A DNA stretch of 64,000 bases from Rhabdaerophilum calidifontis (lineage in GTDB: Bacteria > Pseudomonadota > Alphaproteobacteria > Rhizobiales > Beijerinckiaceae): positions 62,001 to 126,000 of the forward strand of contig NZ_VTRS01000003.1 of assembly GCF_008641065.1 (NCBI RefSeq), read 5' to 3'. Positions 8,178 through 16,456 of this stretch are shown one piece after another. The notes beneath the pieces were generated by a model, which did no database searches, was not told where the DNA came from, and worked only from the letters and a program-made list of their open reading frames with translations. Each line of letters starts with the position of its first letter. Within the stretch, counting starts at the first letter, position 1. Both the position numbers and the translations under genes were made by a program.

Positions 8178-9566
8178 TCAGGCGGGGCTGGGATCGGCGG
8201 GGCGCGCGGCGGGCGCGCGGGGCGCCGTACGGGGCGCGCGGCGCAGCGCCTTCTGCACGCCCGGCGAGGCAACGACCTCGCCCTGGCTCGCGAAGCGTTC
8301 GTGGTTTTCCTCGATCGTCGGCAGATCGTAGAGGTAATTGACCATGGCGGCATAGGATTCGCGCCAGCCCTTCGGGGAGAAATCCGCGAACAGGTTGAGC
8401 CGGTCGAGACGGGCCCCGTTGCCGAGATGGAACCGCGCCACGGGGTCGATGACGCGCCCGCGCGGGTCGCGCGCCTCGAGGAAATAGCGCGCGAGCAGCG
8501 GCTCCAGCACGCGCGCGGCGGTTTCGAGCCCGGCGGGGTCGGTCTCGCCCTCGTCGAGCGCCGCGATGACGGCGCGCTCCCCCGCGGCGATGAAATCCGG
8601 ATCCCCGCCGGCGAGCCCGGCCTCGACCCATCTGCGGAAGCCAGGCACCGGCGACAGCGTCACGAAGGTCGAGAGCTGCGGCAATTCCCGCCGCAATTCC
8701 TCGACCACCTGCTTGATGAGGAAATTGCCGAAGGAAATGCCGGCAAGACCCTTCTGGCAGTTCGAGATCGAGTAGAACACCGCGACCTCGGCCTCGCCCG
8801 CCGGCAGCGGCACGCGGTTGCCGGCGAGGATCGGCTCGATCGCCGCCGGTTTCTCGCGCATCAGCGCCACCTCGACGAAGATCAGCGGCTCGTCGACCAG
8901 CGCCGGATGGAAGAACGCGAAGCAGCGCCGGTCCTCCGGCTCGATCCGGCGGCGCAGATCGTCCCAGCTTTCGATGGCATGCACCGCCTCGTAACGGATG
9001 ATCTTCTCGAGGATGCCCGCCGGGCTCGACCAGTCGATCCGCTTCAGCACCAGAAAACCCCTGTTGAACCAGGATGAGAACAGATGCACGAAATCGCGGT
9101 CGAGCGCGGCGAGCGCCGGGTCGCCGGCAAGCGCGTCGAGCACGTCCTCGCGCAGGCGCACGAGCCCCAGCGTATTGCCCGGCGCGAGATTGAGGCGCCG
9201 GATCACCTCCTGGCGCGGCGGCTCCACCGCCGCCAGCAGGGCAGCATGCTGGCGCGGCCCCGGCTCCGTGTCATAGGCCGCGAAGGCGCGGCGGATGGCA
9301 GCCGGATCGGGCGCGAAATCCTCGGCAAGCGCCGCAAGGAAGGCCCGCCGTGCCTCCGGTGCCGCCGCAGCATAGCGCGCGATGATCATCCGGGCGAGGG
9401 CGACGCCCGAGGCTTCGCCCCGCGAGGACAGCAGCAGCCGCGCAAGTTCCGCGAGCGGGAGGCGATCAAGCCGCGCGCCGCCGGCCGTGCCGCGCGCGCG
9501 ATCGACCAACAGGCGCCCCTGTTCGGCGACCGAATTGAGCAGATCCTGCAGGAAGCCGATATTCAT
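8178..9566 (-). CDS. matA: Malonyl-CoA decarboxylase
   Basis: Converts malonyl-CoA to acetyl-CoA and CO2. The 462-residue protein has the family's N-terminal helical domain and a GNAT-like catalytic domain; the dyad is visible as Ser278 in GISFGNFL and His380 in RFHLGNGARL. It starts at 9566 (MNIGFLQDLL). The last 25 or so residues form an Arg/Ala/Pro-rich tail with no recognisable motif. It heads the matA-matB operon, divergent from the regulator gene. Confidence 0.93.
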   Translation of the reverse strand: MNIGFLQDLLNSVAEQGRLLVDRARGTAGGARLDRLPLAELARLLLSSRGEASGVALARMIIARYAAAAPEARRAFLAALAEDFAPDPAAIRRAFAAYDTEPGPRQHAALLAAVEPPRQEVIRRLNLAPGNTLGLVRLREDVLDALAGDPALAALDRDFVHLFSSWFNRGFLVLKRIDWSSPAGILEKIIRYEAVHAIESWDDLRRRIEPEDRRCFAFFHPALVDEPLIFVEVALMREKPAAIEPILAGNRVPLPAGEAEVAVFYSISNCQKGLAGISFGNFLIKQVVEELRRELPQLSTFVTLSPVPGFRRWVEAGLAGGDPDFIAAGERAVIAALDEGETDPAGLETAARVLEPLLARYFLEARDPRGRVIDPVARFHLGNGARLDRLNLFADFSPKGWRESYAAMVNYLYDLPTIEENHERFASQGEVVASPGVQKALRRAPRTAPRAPAARPADPSPA

Positions 9567-9596
9567 GCGGGGCTCCGGCCAAGGTTGGATGGCTTC

Positions 9597-9639
9597 TCGT
9601 AACCGCCTCTTGCATGCGAAGTCAATCATCATGTATACA
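9597..9639 (-). promoter_or_regulatory. matAB promoter and MatR-type operator
   Basis: A perfect TGTATACA palindrome lies at 9632-9639, seven bases before the first ATG of the regulator. Rhizobial MatR is known to recognise TTGTATACAA, so this is a good candidate operator. On the minus strand TTGACT (9625-9620), a 17-base spacer and TTACGA (9602-9597) form a plausible promoter for matA, with the operator just upstream of its -35 element. The palindrome is directly seen; the binding protein is inferred. Confidence 0.6.
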
Positions 9640-9645
9640 AGATTG

Positions 9646-10311
9646 ATGTTCGATGCCGCCCCGACCCCCATCTCCCGCAAGCTGCGCGCCGCCATCGAGG
9701 ATGAGATCGTCGCCGGGGCGCTGCTGCCCGGCGAGCGTCTCGACGAGACGGCGCTGGCGGCGCGGTTCGCGGTCTCGCGGACCCCGGTTCGCGAGGCGCT
9801 GAACCAGCTCGCAACCTCCGGCCTGGTCGAGATCCGCCCGCGACGCGGCGCCATCGTTGCCAGCCTGACGCCGGAGCGGCTCTACGAGATGTTCGAGGTC
9901 ATGGCGGAACTCGAGGCCATGGCCGGCCGCCTCGCCGCGCGGCGGGTCAGCGCCGCCGAAATCGAGGCACTTGCCGATGCGCACGCCGCCTGCGGCGCCA
10001 ATCGCGACGATAGCGACCGCTATTACGCGGCCAATGAAACGTTCCATCAGGCGATCTACGCAGCCTCGGGCAATGCGTTCCTTGCCGAGCAATGCCGCGC
10101 GCTCCAGCGCCGCCTCCGCCCCTATCGCCGGCTTCAGCTCAGGGTGCGCGGCAGGCTTGCCACCTCCTTCGCCGAACACGAGGCGATCGTTGCCGCCATC
10201 CGGACCGGGGAGGGCGAGCAGGTTGCGGAACTGCTGCGTGCCCATATCCGCGTCCAGGGCGAGCGCTTTTCCGATCTCGTGGCCGGGCTCGCCCGGCTTG
10301 GCGCGGCCTGA
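9646..10311 (+). CDS. matR: GntR/FCD regulator of the malonate genes, MatR-like
   Basis: Regulator of 221 residues: winged helix-turn-helix at about 12-72 (SRTPVREAL) and an FCD domain with the acidic/His metal site in ANETFHQ and FAEHEAIV contexts. It is divergent from matA with 79 bases between starts, the usual arrangement of matR. ATG at 9646 is taken as start; an in-frame ATG at 9631 would place the TGTATACA palindrome inside the coding region, which is less likely. It probably represses matAB and itself until malonate or malonyl-CoA is present. Confidence 0.78.
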   Translation: MFDAAPTPISRKLRAAIEDEIVAGALLPGERLDETALAARFAVSRTPVREALNQLATSGLVEIRPRRGAIVASLTPERLYEMFEVMAELEAMAGRLAARRVSAAEIEALADAHAACGANRDDSDRYYAANETFHQAIYAASGNAFLAEQCRALQRRLRPYRRLQLRVRGRLATSFAEHEAIVAAIRTGEGEQVAELLRAHIRVQGERFSDLVAGLARLGAA

Positions 10312-10415
10312 GCGGCCGCCTCGCTGACGACATGCCTATCCGGCCCCGACAGGCCGGACCACCAGACCGACATCGCCGGCAAGGCGAGCGGACCGAGGAA
10401 ACGACAGGAGTGACC

Positions 10416-11429
10416 ATGAAACGCCGAACCGAACCCCGAAGGCTCTCGCGCCGCGCCTTCACGCTCGCTGCCCTGGCGGCCGCCGGCCTCGCCGGCACCG
10501 CCGCGCCGGCGCTCGCCCAGGCCTGGCCGAGCGCGCGGCCGATCACGCTGATCAACCCGTTCCCCGCCGGCGGCGGCACGGATGCCTTCGCCCGGCCGCT
10601 CGCTGCGCAACTCGACCAGCAACTCAACCAGCGCGTCCTGATCGAGAATCGCGGCGGCGCGGGCGGCACCCTCGGCGCGACGCAGGCTGCGAAGGCGGCG
10701 CCGGACGGCTACACCTTCTTCGTCGGCGCCGCGCACCACACGATCGCCCCCGCGATCTATCCGTCGCTCGGCTACGATCTCCAGAAGGATTTCGTGCCGA
10801 TCGCCGTGATCGGTGCGCCGCCGCAGGTCGTCTCCTTCTCGCCGAAAGCGCTACCCGAGGTGAAGACGCTCAAGGATCTGATCGCCTATGCCAAGGCCAA
10901 TCCCGGCAAGATCAATTTCGCCTCGGCCGGCAACGGCACGACGCACCACCTCGCGGGGGAATTGTTCAAGATCCTAGCCGGGGTGGATCTCGTCCACGTG
11001 CCCTATCGTGGCGCGGGGCCGGCGATGCAGGATCTGGTTGCCGGCAAGGTCCATGTGATGTTCGACGGCCTCGGCTCGTCCGCGCCGCAGATCCAGGGCG
11101 GCAGCCTGCTGGGGCTCGCCGTGGCGGCGAAGGAGCGCAACGCCTCGATCCCCGATGTCCCGACCGCCGCCGAGGCCGGGCTGCCGGGTTATGAGGTCTC
11201 GACCTGGTACGCCGTGTTCGCGATCCGCGGCACGCCGCCGGAGATCGTCAAGCGCATGCAGGACGAAATCGCCAGGGCGCTGCAGATGCCGCAGATCCGC
11301 GAGCAATGGGCGAAGAACGGTTCGCCCGTGCCGAACCTCATGGGCACGGATTTCGAGAAATTCGTCGATTCCGAGATCAAGCGCTGGGGCAAGGTCGTCG
11401 CCGACGCCAAGGTTCCGAAGATCAACTGA
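10416..11429 (+). CDS. Tripartite tricarboxylate transporter substrate-binding protein, TctC/Bug family
   Basis: Periplasmic binding protein of 337 residues. A Tat-like signal (SRRAF at 11-15) precedes a hydrophobic stretch and cleavage after ALA near 34. Mature-protein landmarks are FPAGGGTDAFARPL, ENRGGAGGTLG and HVPYRGAGPA, the ligand loops of the family. ATG at 10416 follows CAGGAG. No TctA or TctB membrane gene is adjacent, so this is an orphan receptor, as is common for Bug proteins. Next to matR-matAB it may bind malonate or another small carboxylate. Confidence 0.88.
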   Translation: MKRRTEPRRLSRRAFTLAALAAAGLAGTAAPALAQAWPSARPITLINPFPAGGGTDAFARPLAAQLDQQLNQRVLIENRGGAGGTLGATQAAKAAPDGYTFFVGAAHHTIAPAIYPSLGYDLQKDFVPIAVIGAPPQVVSFSPKALPEVKTLKDLIAYAKANPGKINFASAGNGTTHHLAGELFKILAGVDLVHVPYRGAGPAMQDLVAGKVHVMFDGLGSSAPQIQGGSLLGLAVAAKERNASIPDVPTAAEAGLPGYEVSTWYAVFAIRGTPPEIVKRMQDEIARALQMPQIREQWAKNGSPVPNLMGTDFEKFVDSEIKRWGKVVADAKVPKIN

Positions 11430-11455
11430 CCGGCGGGCAGGCGTCGTGCAGAAGT

Positions 11456-11478
11456 CCCGGCGGGTGCGGCCCGCCGGG
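11456..11478. terminator. GC hairpin between convergent genes
   Basis: CCCGGCGGG (11456-11464) and CCCGCCGGG (11470-11478) form a 9-bp stem with a 5-base loop, between the tctC-like gene and the convergent gntR. The following T-tract is poor, so termination efficiency is uncertain. Confidence 0.45.
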
Positions 11479-11482
11479 GCCG

Positions 11483-12151
11483 TTATTTCCCGTAGGCGGC
11501 CGCGATCACCTCGGCCTTGGAGCGGACATGGTCGCGCATTAGCCGACCCAGGGCCTCACCGTCGCGGGCCCGCAGCAGCGCCGCCATCCGTTCGTGCTCC
11601 GCCATCGCGCGCGCCCATTGCTCCGGCGTCTTGTGCGCGGTGTAGCGCATGCGCTGGATGCGGCTCGAGAGATTGCCGTAAATCTGCGCGAGCGTCGCAT
11701 TGCGCGCCGCCGCCATGATCGCCTCGTGGATCTCGCGGTTGAGCCGGAAATACGCCGCCTCGTCGCCGCGCGCCATGGCCTTGGCCATCATCAGCGTCCG
11801 GGCCTCGATCGCGTCGATCTCGGCCTCCTCCGCCATCCGGCAGGCACGCTCCCCGGCGCTGGCTTCGAGCGCCGCGACGACCTCGATCATTTCCTCGATC
11901 TCGGCCTGGCTCACCGAGCCGACGCGCGCACCGCGATTGGGCAGCAATTCGAGCAGCCCCTCGGTCGCGAGGATCTTGATCGCCTCGCGCAGGGGCGTGC
12001 GTGAAATGCCGAACCGCGCGCAGAGATCCATCTCGTTGACGCGGGATTTCGGTTCAAGCTCCCCGGAAAGGATCAGCGCGCGCAGCCGGGCGGCCACCTC
12101 GTCATGGAGATAACGGCGTTCGATTCCGTCGATCCGCGCGATCCTGTTCAT
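11483..12151 (-). CDS. GntR/FCD regulator downstream of the FAD/Fe-S oxidoreductase
   Basis: Regulator of 222 residues with a winged helix-turn-helix (about 15-80, ISRTPLREAI) and an FCD ligand domain whose metal residues fall in LNREIHEAI and MAEHERM contexts. It starts seven bases after the oxidoreductase gene ends and is therefore co-transcribed with it. I infer autoregulation through the AT-rich promoter region at 15138-15171. The effector is unknown; a hydroxy acid is likely from the context. Confidence 0.82.
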   Translation of the reverse strand: MNRIARIDGIERRYLHDEVAARLRALILSGELEPKSRVNEMDLCARFGISRTPLREAIKILATEGLLELLPNRGARVGSVSQAEIEEMIEVVAALEASAGERACRMAEEAEIDAIEARTLMMAKAMARGDEAAYFRLNREIHEAIMAAARNATLAQIYGNLSSRIQRMRYTAHKTPEQWARAMAEHERMAALLRARDGEALGRLMRDHVRSKAEVIAAAYGK

Positions 12152-12158
12152 TCGTGCT

Positions 12159-15053
12159 CTATACCGAAATTTGCAGCGCGCTGTCGAGCACGCGCGCAAC
12201 GTGCAGCGCCTCGCGCCCGGCGAGATCGGCGATCTGGTGCCGGCAGGAGGTTCCGTCGGCGACGATGAGATCGCCGGCGCCGGCCGCCCGCACCGCCGGC
12301 AGTAGCGCGAGTTCCGCCATGGCCTTGCTGACGGCCAATGTCTCGGCCTGGTAGCCGAAGGCGCCGGCCATGCCGCAGCAGGCGCTGTCGATCACCCGGA
12401 TTGCGAGGCCGGGGACACGCCGCAGGCAGGCTTCGACCGCGCCCATTGCGCCGGCCGCCTTCTGGTGGCAATGCCCGTGCAGATGCGCGATCCGCCCGTT
12501 CTGGCCGGCGAAGGGCAGGGCGATCCGGCCTTCATCGGCATCCGCCGCCAGCACCTCCTCGAACAGGAAGGTCGCCGCCGCGACCGGCCCGGCGAGATCG
12601 GGCGGCAGCAGGACGCGGTATTCGTCGCGGAAGCCGAGGATCGAGGAGGGTTCGAGCCCGACGACCCGGCAGCCGCGCGCAAGGAAGGGCAGCCATGCCG
12701 TGCAGGTTCGCCGCGCTTCCTTCCGTGCCTCCTCGACAAGCCCGAGCGAGAGGAAGGTCCGCCCGCAATCGAGCGGCCGGCCGCCCTCCGCCGGCTCGAC
12801 GCGATGGAGCCGGTAGCCGGCCGCGACAAGGACGCGGTGCGCCGCCGCCAGATTCTCCGGCTCGAAATGGCGGTTGAACACATCGGCGAACAGGATGAGA
12901 TCCCGCCCGTCGCCACGCACGTCTTCAGGGTGTGCCACGGGGCCGGTCTCGCGATAGGGGGATTGCCAGCGGGGCAGGGCGCGCGCCGCCGCGATGCCGG
13001 TCGCGCGCTCCATCAGCTGCCGGAGGACCGTGATGCGGTTTCCGAGGTTCAGGAGCGGCGCGAGCCGGGCGGCATGGGGGGCATAGCGCGGCAGAAAGGC
13101 GACGAGCCGCTCGCGGAGCGGGAGACCGTGCCGCGCATGCCAATGGCTGAGGAATTCGATCTTCATCCGCGCCATGTCCACCCCGGTCGGGCATTCGCGC
13201 CGGCAGGCCTTGCAGCCGACGCAGAGCGCCATGGTCTCGTGCATCGCCTCCGAGAACAAAGCCTCCGCGCCGAGCTGGCCGGAAAGCGCGAGCCGCAGCG
13301 TGTTGGCGCGGCCGCGCGTCAGGTGCTTCTCGTCGCCTGTGACGCGATAGGAGGGGCACATGCCGCCGCCGACCCGCTTGCGGCACGTGCCGTTGTTGTT
13401 GCACATCTCGACCGCGCCGGAAAAATCCCCCCATTCCGACCAGTCCAGCGCCGCCGGGCCGGGCAGGGCGGCGGAATAACCCGGCGGATAGCGCATGAGC
13501 GCGCGGTCGTCGAAACGGTGCGGGCGGACGATCTTGCCGGGATTGAGCCGGTCCTCCGGGTCGAATGTCGCCTTGACGGTCTCGAAGGCGCGGGCGAGCC
13601 GCGGGCCGAACATCGGCGCGATGAATTCCGAGCGCGAGATCCCGTCGCCATGCTCGCCCGAGAAGGAGCCCTTGAAGCGCCGCACCAGTGCCGCCGTCTC
13701 CTCGGCGATCGCGCGCATCGCCTTCACCCCGGCCTCGCGCTTCATGTCGAGGATCGGCCGGACATGCAGGCAGCCGACCGAGGCATGGGCATACCAGGTG
13801 CCGCGCGTGCCGTGCTTCTCGAACAGCGCCGTGACCGCATCGGCATAATCCGCGAGATGTTCGAGCGGCACCGCGCAATCCTCGATGAAGGAGACCGGCT
13901 TTCCCGCGCCCTTCATCGACATCATGATGTTGAGGCAGGCCTCGCGCATCTCCCACACCGTTTTCTGCGCCGCCGGATCGCGCACCGCCACCACCGAGTC
14001 GGAAAAACCGTGATCGGCCATGCATTGATCGAGCCGCGCCAGCGCCGCCTCGAGGGCGGCATCCTCCTCGCCGGCGAATTCGACGATCAGCAGGCAATCG
14101 GGCCGCCCCCGCGTGATCCGGGAGAGGGTCGCGTGGAACAGCGGGATCTCCGCGCCGAGGGTCAGCACGTTGTTGTCGACCAGCTCGACCGCAACCGGCT
14201 CAAGCGCGACGAGATGCCGCGTCGTCTCCATCGCGGCGCGGAAATGCGGAAAATGGCAGATGCCCATCACCCGCCGGGCGGGCAGGGGCGCCAGCGCCAG
14301 CTCGATCGCCGTAAACGCGGCGAGCGTGCCTTCGGAGCCGACCAGCAGATGTGCGAGGTTCGGCTCGGGCGCGAGCAGCGCGTCGAGATTGTAGCCGCCG
14401 ACGCGGCGCTGCACGCGCGGAAAGCGGGCGAGGATCTCCTCCCGCTCGCGCTCGGCCAGCGCGAGCATCGCCGCTTCGAGCGGGGCAGGCGGCGCGCCGG
14501 GGCGGGCGAAGCGCATCGCCGTGCCATCCGCCGTCAGCGCCTCGATGGCGTGGACATTGTCGACCATCTTGCCGTAGCGCAGCGAGCGCGCGCCGCAGGA
14601 ATTGTTGCCGGCCATGCCGCCGATCGTGCAGCGGCTCGCCGTCGAGGGCTCGACGGGGAAAAACAGCCCGTCCCGCCGCAGGCGCGCGTTCAGCGCCTCC
14701 AGCACCAGCCCCGGCGCAACCCGAACCCGGCGCGCGGCGGGATCGTAATCGAGGATCGCGCCGAAATAGCGCGCGCAATCGACGATCAGGCCGGCATTGA
14801 TCGGTTGGCCGTTCTGCGAGGTGCCGCCGCCGCGCATCGTGACGGAGAGCCCCGCCTCGCGCGCGATCGCCAGCGTGGCGGCGATATCCTCGGCGGATTT
14901 CGGGAACACGACCCCCGCCGGCATGATCTGGTAGATCGAGGCATCGGTGGCATAGCGCCCGCGGGTGAAGGCGTCGAAGGCCACCTCGCCGGCGATGGCG
15001 CGGGCGAGGCGGCGTTCCAACCCAGTGTCGCGCCCACCCAGCGTGCCGTGCAT
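12159..15053 (-). CDS. FAD-linked oxidase fused to Fe-S domain (D-2-hydroxyacid dehydrogenase type)
   Basis: Large protein of 964 residues in the GlcD/Dld-II/YdiJ group. The N-terminal half (about 40-510) is a PCMH-type FAD domain and oxidase C-terminal domain, with VTMRGGGTSQNG and GGMAGNNSCG contacts and the GEHGDG motif near 467. The C-terminal half has cysteine clusters at 551/557/566 and 611/614/617/621 (CVGCKACRRECP), then an HGHCHQK and SACCGMAGAFGY region (859-901) as in GlpC/HdrD proteins. It probably oxidises a D-2-hydroxy acid and passes electrons to the quinone pool. Lactate, glycolate and hydroxyglutarate are all possible substrates. Confidence 0.8.
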   Translation of the reverse strand: MHGTLGGRDTGLERRLARAIAGEVAFDAFTRGRYATDASIYQIMPAGVVFPKSAEDIAATLAIAREAGLSVTMRGGGTSQNGQPINAGLIVDCARYFGAILDYDPAARRVRVAPGLVLEALNARLRRDGLFFPVEPSTASRCTIGGMAGNNSCGARSLRYGKMVDNVHAIEALTADGTAMRFARPGAPPAPLEAAMLALAEREREEILARFPRVQRRVGGYNLDALLAPEPNLAHLLVGSEGTLAAFTAIELALAPLPARRVMGICHFPHFRAAMETTRHLVALEPVAVELVDNNVLTLGAEIPLFHATLSRITRGRPDCLLIVEFAGEEDAALEAALARLDQCMADHGFSDSVVAVRDPAAQKTVWEMREACLNIMMSMKGAGKPVSFIEDCAVPLEHLADYADAVTALFEKHGTRGTWYAHASVGCLHVRPILDMKREAGVKAMRAIAEETAALVRRFKGSFSGEHGDGISRSEFIAPMFGPRLARAFETVKATFDPEDRLNPGKIVRPHRFDDRALMRYPPGYSAALPGPAALDWSEWGDFSGAVEMCNNNGTCRKRVGGGMCPSYRVTGDEKHLTRGRANTLRLALSGQLGAEALFSEAMHETMALCVGCKACRRECPTGVDMARMKIEFLSHWHARHGLPLRERLVAFLPRYAPHAARLAPLLNLGNRITVLRQLMERATGIAAARALPRWQSPYRETGPVAHPEDVRGDGRDLILFADVFNRHFEPENLAAAHRVLVAAGYRLHRVEPAEGGRPLDCGRTFLSLGLVEEARKEARRTCTAWLPFLARGCRVVGLEPSSILGFRDEYRVLLPPDLAGPVAAATFLFEEVLAADADEGRIALPFAGQNGRIAHLHGHCHQKAAGAMGAVEACLRRVPGLAIRVIDSACCGMAGAFGYQAETLAVSKAMAELALLPAVRAAGAGDLIVADGTSCRHQIADLAGREALHVARVLDSALQISV

Positions 15054-15137
15054 ATCCTGCTCCCGTGCTTGAACTGTCGCGGGCGTCCGGGCGGCGCAAC
15101 ATTCCCGTGGAGGAACCCTGCGCGGCCCGCTTGCTCG

Positions 15138-15171
15138 AAATGAATTTATAATACAAAATACATTTTATCAA
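15138..15171 (-). promoter_or_regulatory. AT-rich promoter/operator between oxidoreductase and aminotransferase
   Basis: In a GC-rich setting this stretch is almost entirely A/T. On the minus strand TTGATA (15171-15166), a 17-base spacer and TAAATT (15148-15143) form a good promoter for the oxidoreductase-gntR operon. Two ATACA elements lie in the spacer, and AAATG (15138-15142) with CATTT (15161-15165) form an inverted repeat. On the plus strand TATAAT (15147-15152) could serve the aminotransferase. Regulation by the co-encoded GntR protein is inferred. Confidence 0.5.
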
Positions 15172-15232
15172 CCGCCCGCGGTCGGGACCGGGCTGCCGGG
15201 ACGCCGCCGCAGCGCCGAACCGGAGGGAAGCA

Positions 15233-16426
15233 ATGATTGCGACGGGCCGCCATTTTCTGCAGATTCCGGGGCCGACCAATACCCCGCTCGCCGTTCTCGC
15301 GGCGATGGCGAAGCCGACGATCGACCATCGCGGCCCGGAATTCCAGCGACTTGCCCTGGAGGTTCTGACCCGGATCCGCGCGGTGTTCCGGACACGCAAA
15401 CCGGTCGTGATCTTCCCGGCCTCGGGCACCGGCGCCTGGGAGGCCGCGCTCGTCAACACGCTCTCGCCCGGCGATGCGGTGCTGATGTACGAGACCGGCT
15501 GGTTCGCGACATTGTGGAGCCGGATGGCGGCGCGGCTCGGGATCAGGGCCGAGTTCCTGCGCTCGGACTGGCGCTCCGGCGCCGATCCCGCCGCGATCGA
15601 GGCGCGGCTCCGCGAGGACAGGGCGCATGCGATCCGCGCGGTCTGCGTCGTCCATAACGAAACCTCGACCGGCTGCGTGAGCGACATTGCGGCGATCCGC
15701 AAGGCGATCGACGCCGCCGGCCATCCCGCGCTCCTGATGGTGGACACGATCTCCTCGCTTGCCTCGATCGATTGCCGCCATGACGAATGGGGGGTCGATG
15801 TTACGGTCGCAGGCTCGCAGAAGGGGCTGATGCTGCCGCCGGGGCTTTCCTTCAACGCCGTCTCGGACAAGGCACGCGCCGCGGCGCGGACGAGCCGGTT
15901 CCCGCGCGCCTTCTGGGATTGGGAGGAGATGATCGCGGCCAACGACAAGGGCTTCTTCCCCTATACGCCGGCGACCAACCTCATCCAGGGCCTCAGGGTC
16001 GCGCTCGACCTGCTGGAGGCGGAAGGGCTCGACAACGTCTTCGCACGCCATGCCCGCGCCGCCGAGGCGACGCGCCGCGCCGTGCGGCACTGGGGTTTCG
16101 AGACCGTGTGCCGCAAGCCCTCCGACCATTCCGCCTCGCTTACGGCGGTGTTCCTGCCCGAGGGCCATTCCGCGGATGCGCTGCGCCGGACCATCCTCGA
16201 ACGCTTCAACATGAGCCTCGGCAATGGGCTCGGCATCCTCGCCGACAGGGTGTTCCGCATCGGCCATCTCGGCGATTTCCATGATCTGATGGTCGCCGGC
16301 ACTTTGGCGGGGGTCGAGATGGGCCTCGCGGCCGAGGGCATCCCGCACCGGCCGGGCGGGGTCGAGGCCGCGATGGCCTTCCTCCAGGGCAATGTCAGCG
16401 GTGGAGCCACGGCCGAACTGGCTTGA
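15233..16426 (+). CDS. Class V aminotransferase, serine/alanine/aspartate-glyoxylate type
   Basis: PLP enzyme of 397 residues. IPGPTNTP at the N-terminus, FPASGTGAWE (phosphate cup) near 61, HNETSTG near 141 and the PLP lysine in GSQKGLML (Lys197) match the serine-glyoxylate and aspartate-glyoxylate aminotransferases. ATG at 15233 follows GGAGGGA. It is divergent from the FAD/Fe-S oxidoreductase, so the pair could make a 2-oxo acid (for example glyoxylate from glycolate) and then aminate it. Donor and acceptor cannot be settled from the sequence. Confidence 0.82.
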   Translation: MIATGRHFLQIPGPTNTPLAVLAAMAKPTIDHRGPEFQRLALEVLTRIRAVFRTRKPVVIFPASGTGAWEAALVNTLSPGDAVLMYETGWFATLWSRMAARLGIRAEFLRSDWRSGADPAAIEARLREDRAHAIRAVCVVHNETSTGCVSDIAAIRKAIDAAGHPALLMVDTISSLASIDCRHDEWGVDVTVAGSQKGLMLPPGLSFNAVSDKARAAARTSRFPRAFWDWEEMIAANDKGFFPYTPATNLIQGLRVALDLLEAEGLDNVFARHARAAEATRRAVRHWGFETVCRKPSDHSASLTAVFLPEGHSADALRRTILERFNMSLGNGLGILADRVFRIGHLGDFHDLMVAGTLAGVEMGLAAEGIPHRPGGVEAAMAFLQGNVSGGATAELA

Positions 16427-16456
16427 CTTCGCGCGGATGCCCGCCACCAAGGCGGG

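Noticed and set aside
12465-15143. An 892-codon open frame on the plus strand opposite the FAD/Fe-S oxidoreductase
   Set aside because: It mirrors a gene with full family motifs; its translation is Arg/Ala/Gly-rich with no recognisable domain, the usual antisense by-product of high GC with biased third positions.
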